A stretch of DNA of 64,000 nt from Halarcobacter sp. (lineage in GTDB: Bacteria; Campylobacterota; Campylobacteria; Campylobacterales; Arcobacteraceae), in contig JAQYVX010000006.1 in NCBI GenBank assembly GCA_030145305.1, forward strand, positions 124,001 to 188,000, read 5' to 3'. The first letter of the stretch is position 1. The number at the start of each line of letters is the position of its first letter. This document shows, piece after piece, positions 47,940-58,362 of this stretch. The notes under the pieces are model-generated. The model was not told the DNA's origin, did no database searches, and was given only the letters and a program-made list of their open reading frames with translations. Both the position numbers and the translations under genes were made by a program.

Positions 47940-49541
47940 TTACTTTCCCGCTATTGATTGGCCTATCATTAATTTAAGCCCTGAGAATTGAGCCTCAAAT
48001 CGATTTATAATTGTATTATATGAAGCAAATTGTTGAGCTAACATAGAATATTTATTATCTAAAGTTTCAATCGCTTTATCTTTTTCTTTTTCTAAAGCTT
48101 CTTTTCTACTAGTTATATTGTTTTCATAACTAGTTAATATTCCACTAAAACTATTTATATCATCAACATACTCTTTTATCTGAGTGCCTAAGCCTTTATC
48201 TTCAGCAACACCTAAAAATAACATTTTCATATCTTCTGGGTTACTTTTTGCAAACTCATTAAATTTAGTTGAATCTAAACTTATTGTTCCTGATTTATTA
48301 ATTTCAAAACCTGCATTAAAAATATTTAAATCATCATTAGGGCCATAAGAAGCAAAAATTTTTTCTTTTATTCCAGTCATCATAGCTCTTAAAGTAGCTT
48401 TATCTTCTACTTTACTTTCTGCTGAAAAAATTTCATTATCAACTAAGTCTGATAATTCATTATATTTATTTATAAAATCTTTCATAACTATTTCTAAATT
48501 ACTATCATCTTTTTGTACATTTATACTTGCATTTCCAAGCTCAGTTGCTGTGATTTTCAAACCACCCTCTACTACTATTGAATTGGAAGAAACACTATAA
48601 GCAACACCATCAACGGTAGCCTCCATATTTTTTGCAGCTAAGGTCTTTCCACCTTGTTCGCCCACTAAACCTAGATTAAAATCATCATTATTTATAACAA
48701 TATCTGAACCATCAACTCGGGATACTTGTAACCTATTATTTTCATACTTTGCATTAAAGTTTCCGCTTGCATTTATTTTATCAGCTAAGTCTTGATAACT
48801 TTCACTTGCAGTCAATGCGAAAGTTTCTCCATCTAATTCTAAATTTCCAGCACCAGGAAGGTCTGTTGAAACATAACTATTTGAAGAACTATATACTTTA
48901 TTATCAAAACCTAAATCTAAACTTCCATTTTGGGTTATAGTTAAGGCATTGTCAAGTCCAGGTTCTTTACTTTTAATTACAAGACGAAATTCATTAGTAT
49001 TTACTGTTTCTATGCTCGATACAAAATTAGTATTATTATTTATCTCTTGAGCTAATTCTTCATAAGTTTTTCCATTCGTTTCAAATGTAAAATCTTCACC
49101 ATTATGATTTATAACTAAAGTATCTGATGCTCCATTTGAACCTAATATCATGGCATCTTTATCAAAAAATCTTCCACTTTGAAAAACATCTCGTTGAGCT
49201 AGTGAAGTCACAGAAACACTTGTAGTTCCCAAGTTTAATTTTCCAACATCAGTCGCATCAAATATTACAGCAGAACCATTCGCCGTAGCTGTTTTTTGCT
49301 CAAATACAGTTACTCCACTATTTACAAATAAATCAAGGGGTTTAACCGAATTTAAAAGTTCTTCAACTTTTGCTTTTATTTCTTGAATCTTTTCAGATTC
49401 TCCACCTTCTCCTTTAATATTTTCAATAGAAGTTTCAATAGGGGCAACTGTAGAAGCTCTTTCTGCTGTTTTTAATTTCTCGATTAACTCATTGTTTAAA
49501 GATCCTGCCCCTGTTCCTAAACCTAGTACTCCATTAGTCAT
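47940..49541 (-). CDS. fliD: Flagellar hook-associated protein 2 (filament cap)
   Basis: 533 residues. The N-terminal FliD domain starts TNGVLGLGTGAGSLNNELIEKLKTAE, and the C-terminal domain ends with a heptad-rich coiled coil (ITSRKEALEKEKDKAIETLDNKY at about 480-505) and the family tail SGLKLMIGQSIAG. It caps the filament and helps flagellin assemble. It lies 12 bases after flgK and before fliS. Confidence 0.95.
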   Translation of the reverse strand: MTNGVLGLGTGAGSLNNELIEKLKTAERASTVAPIETSIENIKGEGGESEKIQEIKAKVEELLNSVKPLDLFVNSGVTVFEQKTATANGSAVIFDATDVGKLNLGTTSVSVTSLAQRDVFQSGRFFDKDAMILGSNGASDTLVINHNGEDFTFETNGKTYEELAQEINNNTNFVSSIETVNTNEFRLVIKSKEPGLDNALTITQNGSLDLGFDNKVYSSSNSYVSTDLPGAGNLELDGETFALTASESYQDLADKINASGNFNAKYENNRLQVSRVDGSDIVINNDDFNLGLVGEQGGKTLAAKNMEATVDGVAYSVSSNSIVVEGGLKITATELGNASINVQKDDSNLEIVMKDFINKYNELSDLVDNEIFSAESKVEDKATLRAMMTGIKEKIFASYGPNDDLNIFNAGFEINKSGTISLDSTKFNEFAKSNPEDMKMLFLGVAEDKGLGTQIKEYVDDINSFSGILTSYENNITSRKEALEKEKDKAIETLDNKYSMLAQQFASYNTIINRFEAQFSGLKLMIGQSIAGK

Positions 49542-49553
49542 AATAAACTCCTA

Positions 49554-51722
49554 TTATCTAATATTTAAAATTGTTTGAAGCATTGCATCTACAACTGTAA
49601 TAATTTTTGCATTAGCTGTATATGCTGCTTGAAATTTAATTAAATTTATCATCTCTTCATCACTATCAACTTTAGTCAATTGGTCAAAGTTTGATTGAAG
49701 TGATTGCTCAACTGCTTCTTGAGCTTCTAATAAAAAGTCATTGTTTTCTTTATCTGAAGATATATTTACTCTTATTTCTTGGTAAAATTCTGAAAAAGAA
49801 GAAAGAGCATTATTTGAAGAATCTTGTTCAAATCCATCAAATTCAACATCTTTTTTCCATTGAAGTGTAGCCATATAATCTAAGTCACTTTGAACTAAAT
49901 CATTTACAGCATTCTCATGAAATTTTAAAGATTTTACATCTCCACCACTAAACAAGTTTAGCTCTTTTATATTTTGATTTCCATCATATGCATCGGAAGA
50001 AACATGTCCATAAAGATACTCTTCTTCTCCTGTTTTTACATATTTTGTATATATATCACTTAATGCTCTAGCAAAATCATCAAGTTTTTCTTTATAATCA
50101 ATTAACTTATTGTTTACAGAATTTGAGCTTAAATTTTCAGTTTGTGCTTTTAAAATACCTGAGCCAATATTTACTTCATTGCCATAGATAGATAAAGAAA
50201 CTTTATTCTCTGATTCTTGACTTTGATTTTCATTTTTAAATACTGTATCTCTATCTATTTCTGTACTTGTCATTCCTAGTGGAGGTGAAAGTGAATCTGT
50301 AATAGTTAAAGGAGTAACAGAATCTGCATGACTTATTGTTACTCTTCCATCAACAATTGATGCTTGAAAATTTGTTTGTAAATTTATTTCATCTACTAAA
50401 TCTTGGTAGGTTGTTGTTCCACCAGTTACGGCAACTGTATGTGATGTTGTACCATCACTTACTGTAAAATCACCAGTGCCAGTTATCGTATCTGTGCCAA
50501 GGATATTCGTATCATTTTGATAACTTGGATTAGTTCCCCTTGAAATAGAAATTCTTCCTTCAAATGTACCATCAGTACCTTCAACCTTTGATTCAAGAAC
50601 TAAAAACTTATCTTGATTTTTTGAAGTAATTTTATTTCCATCTGAATCTAAAGCATAGTCACCATTATAAGCCTTTACTAAAGAAGAAGTACCAGTATTA
50701 TGATTAATTTTATGAGCAAGTGCTCTAATTAAATTATCAGCAGTAACCACATCATCTTCACTAGATAAGTTTGTTGAATCAAATTCTGCAGGATTATTAT
50801 TTGGACCTAAAATTTTTTGCCCAATAGTAACAGACACTTCATGTTCATTATCTAACTTATATGTAACCACATCCCCAGGAAGAAAAGTTCTAGGAGTTAT
50901 AACGCCATTAGAATCTTTAGTATTTTTAATTCCATCATATATATTGTTGTCAAAATCATTATCAACAAAAGAGAATCTATCAATCTGAGTTGTCTTTTCA
51001 TCTAATAATTCTACTTCTCTAAGATTTGTACCAAATCTAATAGCTACTGTTCCACCTATTTTTAACTCATATTCATTGTTACTTTTATCAACTTCGATAT
51101 TAACGTAATTTGAAAGTTCTTTTTCTAACTCATCTCTTTTATCTAATAAGTCATTAGAAGCAATTTTGTATTGTCCTAATTTTTCATTTACTGAGCCAAT
51201 TTCTTTTATTAAACTATTTACTTTTTTTACATTTTCTTCTAAATTGGTTCTTATTAATTCTTCTTGTTTTTCAACACCTGAATATAAATTTTGTAAACTA
51301 TCAACTAAGACTTTACCTTGTGTTTTATATGTAGTTTTATAAATTTCAGAATTGGGATTTGATCTTAAATTTTCAACAGATTGAAAATATCTATTTAAAT
51401 CACTTGAAAACCCACTTGTATCAGTCTCTTTAAATATAAATTCAACATTACCAACTAAAGAAGATATTTCTTCGTAATAATTAGATTTACTATTTTCAGT
51501 CATCAAATTATCATACATATATTGGGAAGTTATTCTATATGTTTCATCAGCACGAACTCCACGTCCTGTCATTCGCCCATCAATCATACCTAATTCATTT
51601 AACTGAACTACCCTTTTTTTATATCCTGGAGTGTTTTCATTAGCTATGTTATTAGAAACGTTTTCCACTGCTGCTTTTGCAGCACTTAAACCACTTTGTG
51701 CTACGTTTAATGACCCTAGCAT
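49554..51722 (-). CDS. flgK: Flagellar hook-associated protein 1
   Basis: 722 residues. The rod-type N-terminus LNVAQSGLSAAKAAVENVSNNIANENTPGY (residues about 5-34) and the C-terminus ending FQAAYTANAKIITVVDAMLQTILN are the conserved interlocking helices of hook-junction proteins. The long middle part is variable and may be an inserted domain exposed on the junction. It lies 56 bases after flgH and 12 before fliD. Confidence 0.94.
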   Translation of the reverse strand: MLGSLNVAQSGLSAAKAAVENVSNNIANENTPGYKKRVVQLNELGMIDGRMTGRGVRADETYRITSQYMYDNLMTENSKSNYYEEISSLVGNVEFIFKETDTSGFSSDLNRYFQSVENLRSNPNSEIYKTTYKTQGKVLVDSLQNLYSGVEKQEELIRTNLEENVKKVNSLIKEIGSVNEKLGQYKIASNDLLDKRDELEKELSNYVNIEVDKSNNEYELKIGGTVAIRFGTNLREVELLDEKTTQIDRFSFVDNDFDNNIYDGIKNTKDSNGVITPRTFLPGDVVTYKLDNEHEVSVTIGQKILGPNNNPAEFDSTNLSSEDDVVTADNLIRALAHKINHNTGTSSLVKAYNGDYALDSDGNKITSKNQDKFLVLESKVEGTDGTFEGRISISRGTNPSYQNDTNILGTDTITGTGDFTVSDGTTSHTVAVTGGTTTYQDLVDEINLQTNFQASIVDGRVTISHADSVTPLTITDSLSPPLGMTSTEIDRDTVFKNENQSQESENKVSLSIYGNEVNIGSGILKAQTENLSSNSVNNKLIDYKEKLDDFARALSDIYTKYVKTGEEEYLYGHVSSDAYDGNQNIKELNLFSGGDVKSLKFHENAVNDLVQSDLDYMATLQWKKDVEFDGFEQDSSNNALSSFSEFYQEIRVNISSDKENNDFLLEAQEAVEQSLQSNFDQLTKVDSDEEMINLIKFQAAYTANAKIITVVDAMLQTILNIR

Positions 51723-51778
51723 ATAAACTCCTTTTAGATAATATTTCTAATTATCGCATTACATTTCTTAAAATTAGA

Positions 51779-52486
51779 TTAAAAAGGCCAAAACTTCTGT
51801 ATTATTTTTAATCCCCATGGTACACGCATAACATCTTGTTCTTCACCATCTTTAGTATACATAATCTTTAAATTTGCAATTTGAGAAGATGAAATTGAGT
51901 TATCAGAAGTTATATCATAAGGTCTAATCACCCCAGTTAATTGTAAAGATTGCTTTTGTCCATCAATTAAAATTTCTTTAAAACCTTTTATATAATAGTT
52001 TCCATTTTGATAGGTTTCTTCAATTATAGCTGATACTGTAGTTGAAAAGTTTTCATTTAGATTTGTTTTTACTTCTCCATTATTTGCAGTATTACTAGTT
52101 GTACCAAAATCTACTCCAACAAGAGGATTAGCTTTGTCTGCAATTGTTTTTGTAACTCCACTTAAAACATTACTACCTGTCCCTGAAAATAATCCACCAC
52201 CAAGTGAATTTTTCCTATCTGCACTAACTTCTCTTTTATTATTAGTATTTGAAGATAATCTTTCACTCACTTGAACTTGGATTAAATCCCCAACTTGTAA
52301 ATCTTTCTTATCTGCAAATAAAGAAGGCCCTTTTAAAGAGTATAAAGAACCTTTATTTTTTTTTATTATTGGTTTAGCTTTAGGAACTTGTTGAGGAGGT
52401 TTTACAAACTCTATTTTTGGTTCTTTCATACAAGCTGTAAAGAAAAGAGGAAAGAGAACAAGTAAGAAATATTTTCTATTCTTCAT
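51779..52486 (-). CDS. flgH: Flagellar L-ring lipoprotein
   Basis: 235 residues from the ATG at 52486, which gives a lipoprotein signal ending FFTAC (Cys19); a TTG five codons upstream is also possible. The family core GSLYSLKGPSLFADKKDLQVGDLI and VSERLSSNTNNKREV are present, with VIRPYDITSDNSISSSQIANLKIMY near the end. It forms the outer-membrane ring. The start lies inside the preceding gene by about 10 bases. P-ring gene flgI is on the opposite strand at 55696. Confidence 0.93.
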   Translation of the reverse strand: MKNRKYFLLVLFPLFFTACMKEPKIEFVKPPQQVPKAKPIIKKNKGSLYSLKGPSLFADKKDLQVGDLIQVQVSERLSSNTNNKREVSADRKNSLGGGLFSGTGSNVLSGVTKTIADKANPLVGVDFGTTSNTANNGEVKTNLNENFSTTVSAIIEETYQNGNYYIKGFKEILIDGQKQSLQLTGVIRPYDITSDNSISSSQIANLKIMYTKDGEEQDVMRVPWGLKIIQKFWPF

Positions 52487-52904
52487 TATATTTACTTTCA
52501 ATTATATATTTTAAATCTATTGCAATTTTTATATCTTTTATATCTTTTTTGATTAAAGCTGTACTTCCGTATCTTACTCTTAATGCTTCTAAGTTCGTAT
52601 CTGGATCAACTATAATCAAAGCTCTATTAGAAACTATTTTAAGATCTATTACTTTTCTTTGTCCGATTAAATCAACTGCGGTTTCAATTTCTCGATAAAC
52701 AATTCTTTCTAGTTTTTTGCTTTTCTCATTTTTTTCATCTTTTTTACTTAGTTGTACTTCTTTTGCATTATCAAGATTTTGCTGTTTTGAAAACTCTTCC
52801 CCCATATAAAAATAATAGGCAACAAGCATTCCAATCAAAGAAGCAAAGGCTATTACTTTTATAAGTAGCCTTTTTCTATTATTTGTTTTTACTGCAACTA
52901 TCAT
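52476..52904 (-). CDS. Single-pass membrane protein in the flagellar run
   Basis: 142 residues. A basic N-terminus and a helix at about 13-32 (LIKVIAFASLIGMLVAYYFYM) are followed by a Lys/Glu-rich linker and a small periplasmic domain (about 80-142). I do not recognise a family. It follows fliL after one base and overlaps flgH, so it is probably a motility-associated component of this group, perhaps at the basal body. Confidence 0.7.
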   Translation of the reverse strand: MIVAVKTNNRKRLLIKVIAFASLIGMLVAYYFYMGEEFSKQQNLDNAKEVQLSKKDEKNEKSKKLERIVYREIETAVDLIGQRKVIDLKIVSNRALIIVDPDTNLEALRVRYGSTALIKKDIKDIKIAIDLKYIIESKYNEE

Positions 52905-52905
52905 T

Positions 52906-53439
52906 TTATTTAATTACAAAAGTTGTAAATAAAATTTTATTAACAACATTTTGTTTAATATCTTCATTTCTTGCAGTTACTTCATTTAAAATACTATTTA
53001 TATCTTCAATTAATTCTTCTTTTAACAATGCTTTTCCACCAACAGTCAACAATTCTTCAGAACTTCTTGAACTAATTTGAGCAATTACAACATCAACAAT
53101 TTCAGGCTTATACTTTTCAACAATCTCTTCGATAGTAGGTTCATTACTTTTTATTGCAAAAGATAATTTCATTAATTTTTCTCTACCTTTTGCATTTGTT
53201 ATATTTAGAACTAAGTCACTAATACTTGCTTTAAATGTATCTTGCATATCTCCTGAGTCAACTTTTTTTACTTCTTCTTGGCCTTGCTGATTTTGACCAT
53301 TTAAAACTCCACTTGAATATAGAAGATAACCTCCAAAACCAACTGCAATTAATAATATAACAACTAATGCAATTAGCACTATCATTAATCCTTTTCCTCC
53401 GCCGCTCTTTGGTGGGACTACTACTTCTTCTTCAGCCAT
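52906..53439 (-). CDS. fliL: Flagellar basal body-associated protein FliL
   Basis: 177 residues. A short cytoplasmic end, one transmembrane helix (about 18-42, GLMIVLIALVVILLIAVGF) and a periplasmic domain with FKASISDLVLNITNAKGRE and the end VVNKILFTTFVIK are typical of FliL, which rings and supports the stator units. It comes after the MotE-like gene in the same run. Confidence 0.92.
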   Translation of the reverse strand: MAEEEVVVPPKSGGGKGLMIVLIALVVILLIAVGFGGYLLYSSGVLNGQNQQGQEEVKKVDSGDMQDTFKASISDLVLNITNAKGREKLMKLSFAIKSNEPTIEEIVEKYKPEIVDVVIAQISSRSSEELLTVGGKALLKEELIEDINSILNEVTARNEDIKQNVVNKILFTTFVIK

Positions 53440-53457
53440 ATTTAACCTTCATTCTCA

Positions 53458-53949
53458 TTATTTGTTTTTATAATTTTCTAGCATAAGTGTAAGCATAGAT
53501 GCATTTTCAGTACTTAAATATTTCATCAATGCTGTTACTTTATTCTCTTTTATTTTTAAGATTATAGCAAAAACATCTTCAACTTTTCCCTCAGTAATCA
53601 TCTGATTAAAAATTCCCGCTGCAATCTTTGGTTTCATCTTATTATAAATTTTTGCTGTTTTACTTCCAACTTCACCTTTAATATCTTTTAAAATTTCTAA
53701 ATTTTGATTTTTTAAAGATTCAATCTCTTTTCTCTCTTTTTCAATTTTTCCTAATATTACATCTAACTCTTTTTTTCTTTTTTGATATTCTTCTTCTTTT
53801 TTATTATAAAAAATATTTAATTCTTTTTTTAATTCTTTTACTTCTATTTTTTGCTTTATAAGAGCGGCACTACTTACTCTTTCTTCTGCTAACAATGAAG
53901 TAAATATAAAGATACTTATTGTCGTAATTTTAAATAAACCTTTAAGCAA
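53458..53949 (-). CDS. MotE/FlgX-like periplasmic stator chaperone
   Basis: 163 residues. A signal peptide (to about 21) leads to a coiled coil (about 30-100, KKEEEYQKRKKELDVILG) and an MgtE-N-like end with AKIYNKMKPKIAAGIFNQM and ALMKYLSTENASML. This is the MotE layout, and FlgX of Campylobacter jejuni, a chaperone of the motor stator, has the same order. It lies between fliJ-like and fliL genes, which suits a role in motility. Confidence 0.82.
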   Translation of the reverse strand: MLKGLFKITTISIFIFTSLLAEERVSSAALIKQKIEVKELKKELNIFYNKKEEEYQKRKKELDVILGKIEKERKEIESLKNQNLEILKDIKGEVGSKTAKIYNKMKPKIAAGIFNQMITEGKVEDVFAIILKIKENKVTALMKYLSTENASMLTLMLENYKNK

Positions 53950-53960
53950 AAAATCTCCTT

Positions 53961-54377
53961 TTAACCTTGATTATACTTACTTTGCATATATTCATTTGAA
54001 GCTTCTTCTTCTAATAAAAGGACTCTTCTTAACTCTTCTTGTTTTTGTTCGTCTAGCATATATTTATATTGTTCTGTTTCTTTTTGCAATTCAATAATCT
54101 CTTTTACAATTACTTCTAATTGTGAATGCAATGATATTTTTTCATTTTCTAATTTACCAATATGTGCTTTCATAGTATTTCTATGTATTGCTAAAACAGC
54201 AAAATCAGAAATTGCACCATACTTTTGAACACTTGTTGTAGTTATTTTATTTTGCGTAAACATAATTTCATCATCAAGATGATTTATCTTAATCATGATT
54301 TGACCCTTTTGCATCATCTTTTGGTCTGTTTGAGTTTTTTTTAAGTTATATAATTTTTCAATCATTTTATCGTCCAA
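53961..54377 (-). CDS. FliJ-like coiled-coil protein
   Basis: 138 residues, almost all coiled coil, without signal or membrane segment. Length, helical heptads (KLENEKISLHSQLEVIVKE) and position after fliQ, which it overlaps by 11 bases, suggest FliJ, the soluble stalk of the flagellar export ATPase. FliJ sequences are poorly conserved, so this rests on layout and context. Confidence 0.65.
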   Translation of the reverse strand: MDDKMIEKLYNLKKTQTDQKMMQKGQIMIKINHLDDEIMFTQNKITTTSVQKYGAISDFAVLAIHRNTMKAHIGKLENEKISLHSQLEVIVKEIIELQKETEQYKYMLDEQKQEELRRVLLLEEEASNEYMQSKYNQG

Positions 54378-54627
54378 AAACTAAAATTATATCCCACAAG
54401 TCTTTTGTATAAGATTCAATATTATCTCCTATCCAAGGAAGAGAAATAAGAATAAAAATAGATACAAAAATCACTTTTGGAACAAAAGATAAAGATGCAT
54501 CAGAAACTTGTGTAACAGCTTGAAAAATTGATATTACTAAACCTATAACCATACTTACAATTAAAGATGGTAAACCTAAGATTAGAATGATTTTCACTGT
54601 ATTTTCGGCAATTGCTATTAAATCCAT
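54367..54627 (-). CDS. fliQ: Flagellar export protein FliQ
   Basis: 86 residues with two transmembrane helices (about 14-40 and 52-76) and the family segment LPSLIVSMVIGLVISIFQAVT. FliQ is part of the export gate of the flagellar type III apparatus. It begins one base after the acidic-protein gene and overlaps the FliJ-like gene. fliP and fliR are not in the window. Confidence 0.93.
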   Translation of the reverse strand: MDLIAIAENTVKIILILGLPSLIVSMVIGLVISIFQAVTQVSDASLSFVPKVIFVSIFILISLPWIGDNIESYTKDLWDIILVFGR

Positions 54628-54628
54628 A

Positions 54629-55603
54629 CTAATCTTTTACTTTTATTGTTATCTCCAATGTTTTATTATTAAGTAAGCTCGAAATTAACTGTGCAATATC
54701 ATTAACATTTGAGCTATTAACTTTAACATTTTCTTCATTTGTTGGTTTAGTTGAAGTATCTAAAGACTCTTTTAATGTAGAGGAAGCTGAAGTATCAATA
54801 TTATTCATTCCATCTAAAGCCGCTAATATCTCATCTTCATTCAAAGTATCAAATTGTGAAAACTCATCCACCATATTTTTATCTCCTTGCATTGTATCTT
54901 CAATATCTATATCCGATTCAATAGTTTTTTCTTCTACTGTCTCATTATTTGTTTTTATGTTATCCAAATCTTTATCAAAACTCAAATCTTTTAATAAAGA
55001 AGCATCATCTTTATCAATATCTTCAATCAAAGAAACCGCATCTTCTAATACAGAATCTTTTTTAATATCATCTGATATTTCAGACATGTAGTCATTTTCT
55101 TCATAATCATCATCTTCTTCTTCTGGATGATTGTTTGATAATAGTTGACTTAGTTCTTCATCTAATTGAATATATTCTTTATTATCATCATCTTCCTCTT
55201 CATAGGCATTTTCAACCATTTCGACAATTGACTCTTGGATTTCACTTGACTCTTTTTCATTAATAACAGATTCTAATCTTCTTTTTATATGAATAGCTAA
55301 TTCTTCAATTGAATCAACAGAAATGTCTCCAATTCCATTATCAAGTAAATACTCTTGCTCAATTGAATCTTTTGCTTGCAAAAATTTAATTTTTTGATTT
55401 ATAGAATTTTTCTTTATTATTTTTGCATCATCAATCAAATATATATTATTTGGATTATCTTCAATAGCCTCTTTTAGTTCTACTACAGAGTCTAAATCCT
55501 TGATTTCACCATGTTCATCAAGTCTAAATTTTATATTTGAATGATTTAGTACAGCGTGAATATCTTTCTTGAAACTTTCACTTCCGTAAATATATATAAC
55601 CAA
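54629..55603 (-). CDS. Very acidic protein, first gene of the flagellar run
   Basis: 324 residues from a TTG with AAGG upstream. Residues 1-115 could be a folded domain (MVIYIYGSESFKKDIHAVL, IYLIDDAKII) and about 116-300 are extremely rich in Asp and Glu, probably disordered. There is no signal or membrane segment. No family was recognised. It sits at the head of the flagellar minus-strand run, divergent from flgI, so a motility role is likely but its nature is unknown. Confidence 0.65.
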   Translation of the reverse strand: MVIYIYGSESFKKDIHAVLNHSNIKFRLDEHGEIKDLDSVVELKEAIEDNPNNIYLIDDAKIIKKNSINQKIKFLQAKDSIEQEYLLDNGIGDISVDSIEELAIHIKRRLESVINEKESSEIQESIVEMVENAYEEEDDDNKEYIQLDEELSQLLSNNHPEEEDDDYEENDYMSEISDDIKKDSVLEDAVSLIEDIDKDDASLLKDLSFDKDLDNIKTNNETVEEKTIESDIDIEDTMQGDKNMVDEFSQFDTLNEDEILAALDGMNNIDTSASSTLKESLDTSTKPTNEENVKVNSSNVNDIAQLISSLLNNKTLEITIKVKD

Positions 55604-55695
55604 AAGAGTACCTTAAAATTATTTTTTATAATTATTATACCTTTTATTTATAAAATTTTGGATAAAATAAATTCAATTATGCATAAGGTGTACCA

Positions 55696-56748
55696 TTGAG
55701 ATTTTTATTACTTCTACTTTTCACGTTTTATTCAGTTTACGCTGTAAACATAAAAGACATTTCAAATATAGTAGGAATTAGAGACAATCAGCTTATTGGT
55801 TATGGCTTAGTTGTAGGACTTGCAGGAACTGGGGATAAATCCCAATTTACAATGCAAAGTTTGCAAAACTTACTTAGAAATTCTTATATTAAAATCCCAG
55901 CTTCGTCGATTAAATCAAAAAATATTGCGGCTGTTATGGTAACAGCTGAACTTCCACCTTTTTCAAGACAAGGTGACAAAATTAAAATAAAGATTTCAGC
56001 AATTGGAGATTCTAAGTCAATTGATCATGGAGAGCTTTTACTTACCCAATTAAAAGCTGTAGATGGACAAGTTTATGCCTTAGCTCAAGGAACAATAATT
56101 GCAGATGAGAATAACCAAACTACTGGATTTATTTATGAAGGGGCTACAATTGAAAACGAACTTGACTACTCACTTAAAAATGAGGATTCAATAAAATTAA
56201 GTCTCTTTAAAAGTGATGCAAAACAAGCTTATGAAGTAGAGAAAAAAATCAATGAACTTTTTGGTATGAATTTAGCAATTGCAATTGATACAAGAACAGT
56301 AGAAGTTAGAAAACCAAAAAATATATCTATTATAAAATTTATTTCTGATATTCAAGCTATTAATCTTAATTCTACTTTCAAGAAAAAAATCATAATAGAT
56401 ATGAATAGAGAAACAGTAATTGCAGGAGCAGATATTCCAATAGGGCCTGTAACTGTTGCAAGAAAAAACTTTACTATTAGAATCAAAAAAACAACCTTAA
56501 ATGATGTACAATGGGAAGATAAAAAAATTAATCAAGGTAAAGATATAGGTGATGAAGTAAGACTTAATAATAAGCCTGTGGCTATTAATATTGATAATAC
56601 ACTTATGAATACTAAAGCAACACCAACTGTATCTGATTTAGTAAGAGCAATGAAAGTTATGAAACTACCTATGACTGATATTATTGAAACTATTAAAATG
56701 ATTAAAGACTTAGGTGCTTTAGATGTTGAACTGGAAATAAGAGGATAA
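55696..56748 (+). CDS. flgI: Flagellar P-ring protein
   Basis: 350 residues from a TTG with AAGG at 55685-55688. A Sec signal (MRFLLLLLFTFYSVYA) is followed by VNIKDISNIVGIRDNQLIGY and GLVVGLAGTGDKS, the FlgI signature, and the C-terminus has MKLPMTDIIETIKMIKDLGAL. It forms the periplasmic ring around the rod. It is directly followed by fliM (one base between). Confidence 0.96.
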   Translation: MRFLLLLLFTFYSVYAVNIKDISNIVGIRDNQLIGYGLVVGLAGTGDKSQFTMQSLQNLLRNSYIKIPASSIKSKNIAAVMVTAELPPFSRQGDKIKIKISAIGDSKSIDHGELLLTQLKAVDGQVYALAQGTIIADENNQTTGFIYEGATIENELDYSLKNEDSIKLSLFKSDAKQAYEVEKKINELFGMNLAIAIDTRTVEVRKPKNISIIKFISDIQAINLNSTFKKKIIIDMNRETVIAGADIPIGPVTVARKNFTIRIKKTTLNDVQWEDKKINQGKDIGDEVRLNNKPVAINIDNTLMNTKATPTVSDLVRAMKVMKLPMTDIIETIKMIKDLGALDVELEIRG

Positions 56749-56749
56749 T

Positions 56750-57850
56750 ATGGCAGAATTTTTAAGTCAAGATGAAATTGATGCACTATTAGATATTGCT
56801 GAAGCTGGTGAAGAAATTGATGTAGCAGCAGATGATCAAATCATATCAAAAGAAAAAAATTATTCAATATATGATTTCAAAAAACCTAATAGAATTTCTA
56901 ATGAACAATTTAAGGCTTTTTCTAGTTTGCATGACAAGATGTTAAGAGACCTGATTACAGATCTTTCAGCAATGCTTAGAAAAATTGTTGATATAAAATT
57001 ATACTCTATTGAACAAATGACATATGGGGAGTTTATTCTTTCAATTCCTCAACTAACTTCATTAAATACTCTATCAATAAAACCTTTAGATGGAAGAATT
57101 GTTATTGAATGTAACCCTGCAATCTCACATAAAATTATTGCCGAACTTCTAGGAAGTGGTGCTGTTGCCGCTAGTGACAACTTAGATAGAGAATTAACGG
57201 AAATTGAAGTCTCTATTTTTGACCATTTTTATCAAATGTTTGTAAAACATCTTTATAGATCTTGGGATGAAATCACAACATTAAACTTTAAAATTGAATC
57301 AAGAGATACAAATGCAAATGCAATTCAAGTTATTTCAGATCATGAGATTGTGCTTTTAGTTGTATTAGAAATTACAATTGATGAAGAATCAGGATTTTTA
57401 TCAATTTGTTACCCCATTTCATATATAGAAACTCTTCTAAATAAAATTGTTGAAAAAATGTTTAGTGAAGGAAAAAATAAAAAAGCTAGTAGAAAGCAAG
57501 ATATTACAACACTTATTTCTGGTGCTAAAATGAATATTGAAGCTATCATGGCAGAAACTGAACTAAAGGTTTCCGATTTACTTAAATTAAAAGAAAATGA
57601 TATTATTGTTTTTAATAAAAATGCAACATCGGCATCATCAAAAATTTATGTAAATAATACTGAAAAGTTTTTTGGAGTTTCTGGAATTTCAAATAATAGA
57701 AAAGCTATACAAATGCAAGCTAATTTAGATCATGAAAAACAAGAAACCTTAGAAGCGCTTAGAAGAATGAGAGAAGAAAGAATTATAAAAGCTAAAGAAT
57801 CAAATGAAAATATTAGAAGGCTTTTACAAGAAAGAGGTAAAAAAATTTAA
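56750..57850 (+). CDS. fliM: Flagellar motor switch protein FliM
   Basis: 366 residues. The N-terminus AEFLSQDEIDALLDIA is the conserved CheY-P-binding peptide; a middle domain with MTYGEFILSIPQLTSLNTLS and a C-terminal SpoA-like domain follow. FliM couples CheY-P binding to rotor switching. It follows flgI by one base. A Lys/Arg-rich end (EERIIKAKESNENI) is longer than in many FliM proteins. Confidence 0.95.
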   Translation: MAEFLSQDEIDALLDIAEAGEEIDVAADDQIISKEKNYSIYDFKKPNRISNEQFKAFSSLHDKMLRDLITDLSAMLRKIVDIKLYSIEQMTYGEFILSIPQLTSLNTLSIKPLDGRIVIECNPAISHKIIAELLGSGAVAASDNLDRELTEIEVSIFDHFYQMFVKHLYRSWDEITTLNFKIESRDTNANAIQVISDHEIVLLVVLEITIDEESGFLSICYPISYIETLLNKIVEKMFSEGKNKKASRKQDITTLISGAKMNIEAIMAETELKVSDLLKLKENDIIVFNKNATSASSKIYVNNTEKFFGVSGISNNRKAIQMQANLDHEKQETLEALRRMREERIIKAKESNENIRRLLQERGKKI

Positions 57851-57919
57851 CTCCCTCTTCTTCCTTATACTTTAGACCTCAACACTCCAAGGTATTATTT
57901 CTATAATTAAAGATGTATA

Positions 57920-58279
<360 letters not shown>

Positions 58280-58362
58280 TTATTATTTTAACAAAATTTT
58301 TCTATCTTAACATTAAATTAATTAAAAAAAATTTTAGCCTATGATTTTTTGACAAGAGAAAT

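Noticed and set aside
50000-50900. Repetitive-looking Thr/Val/Asp-rich part of flgK as a repeat array
   Set aside because: The repeats are loose at protein level and not tandem in DNA; it is a variable FlgK domain.
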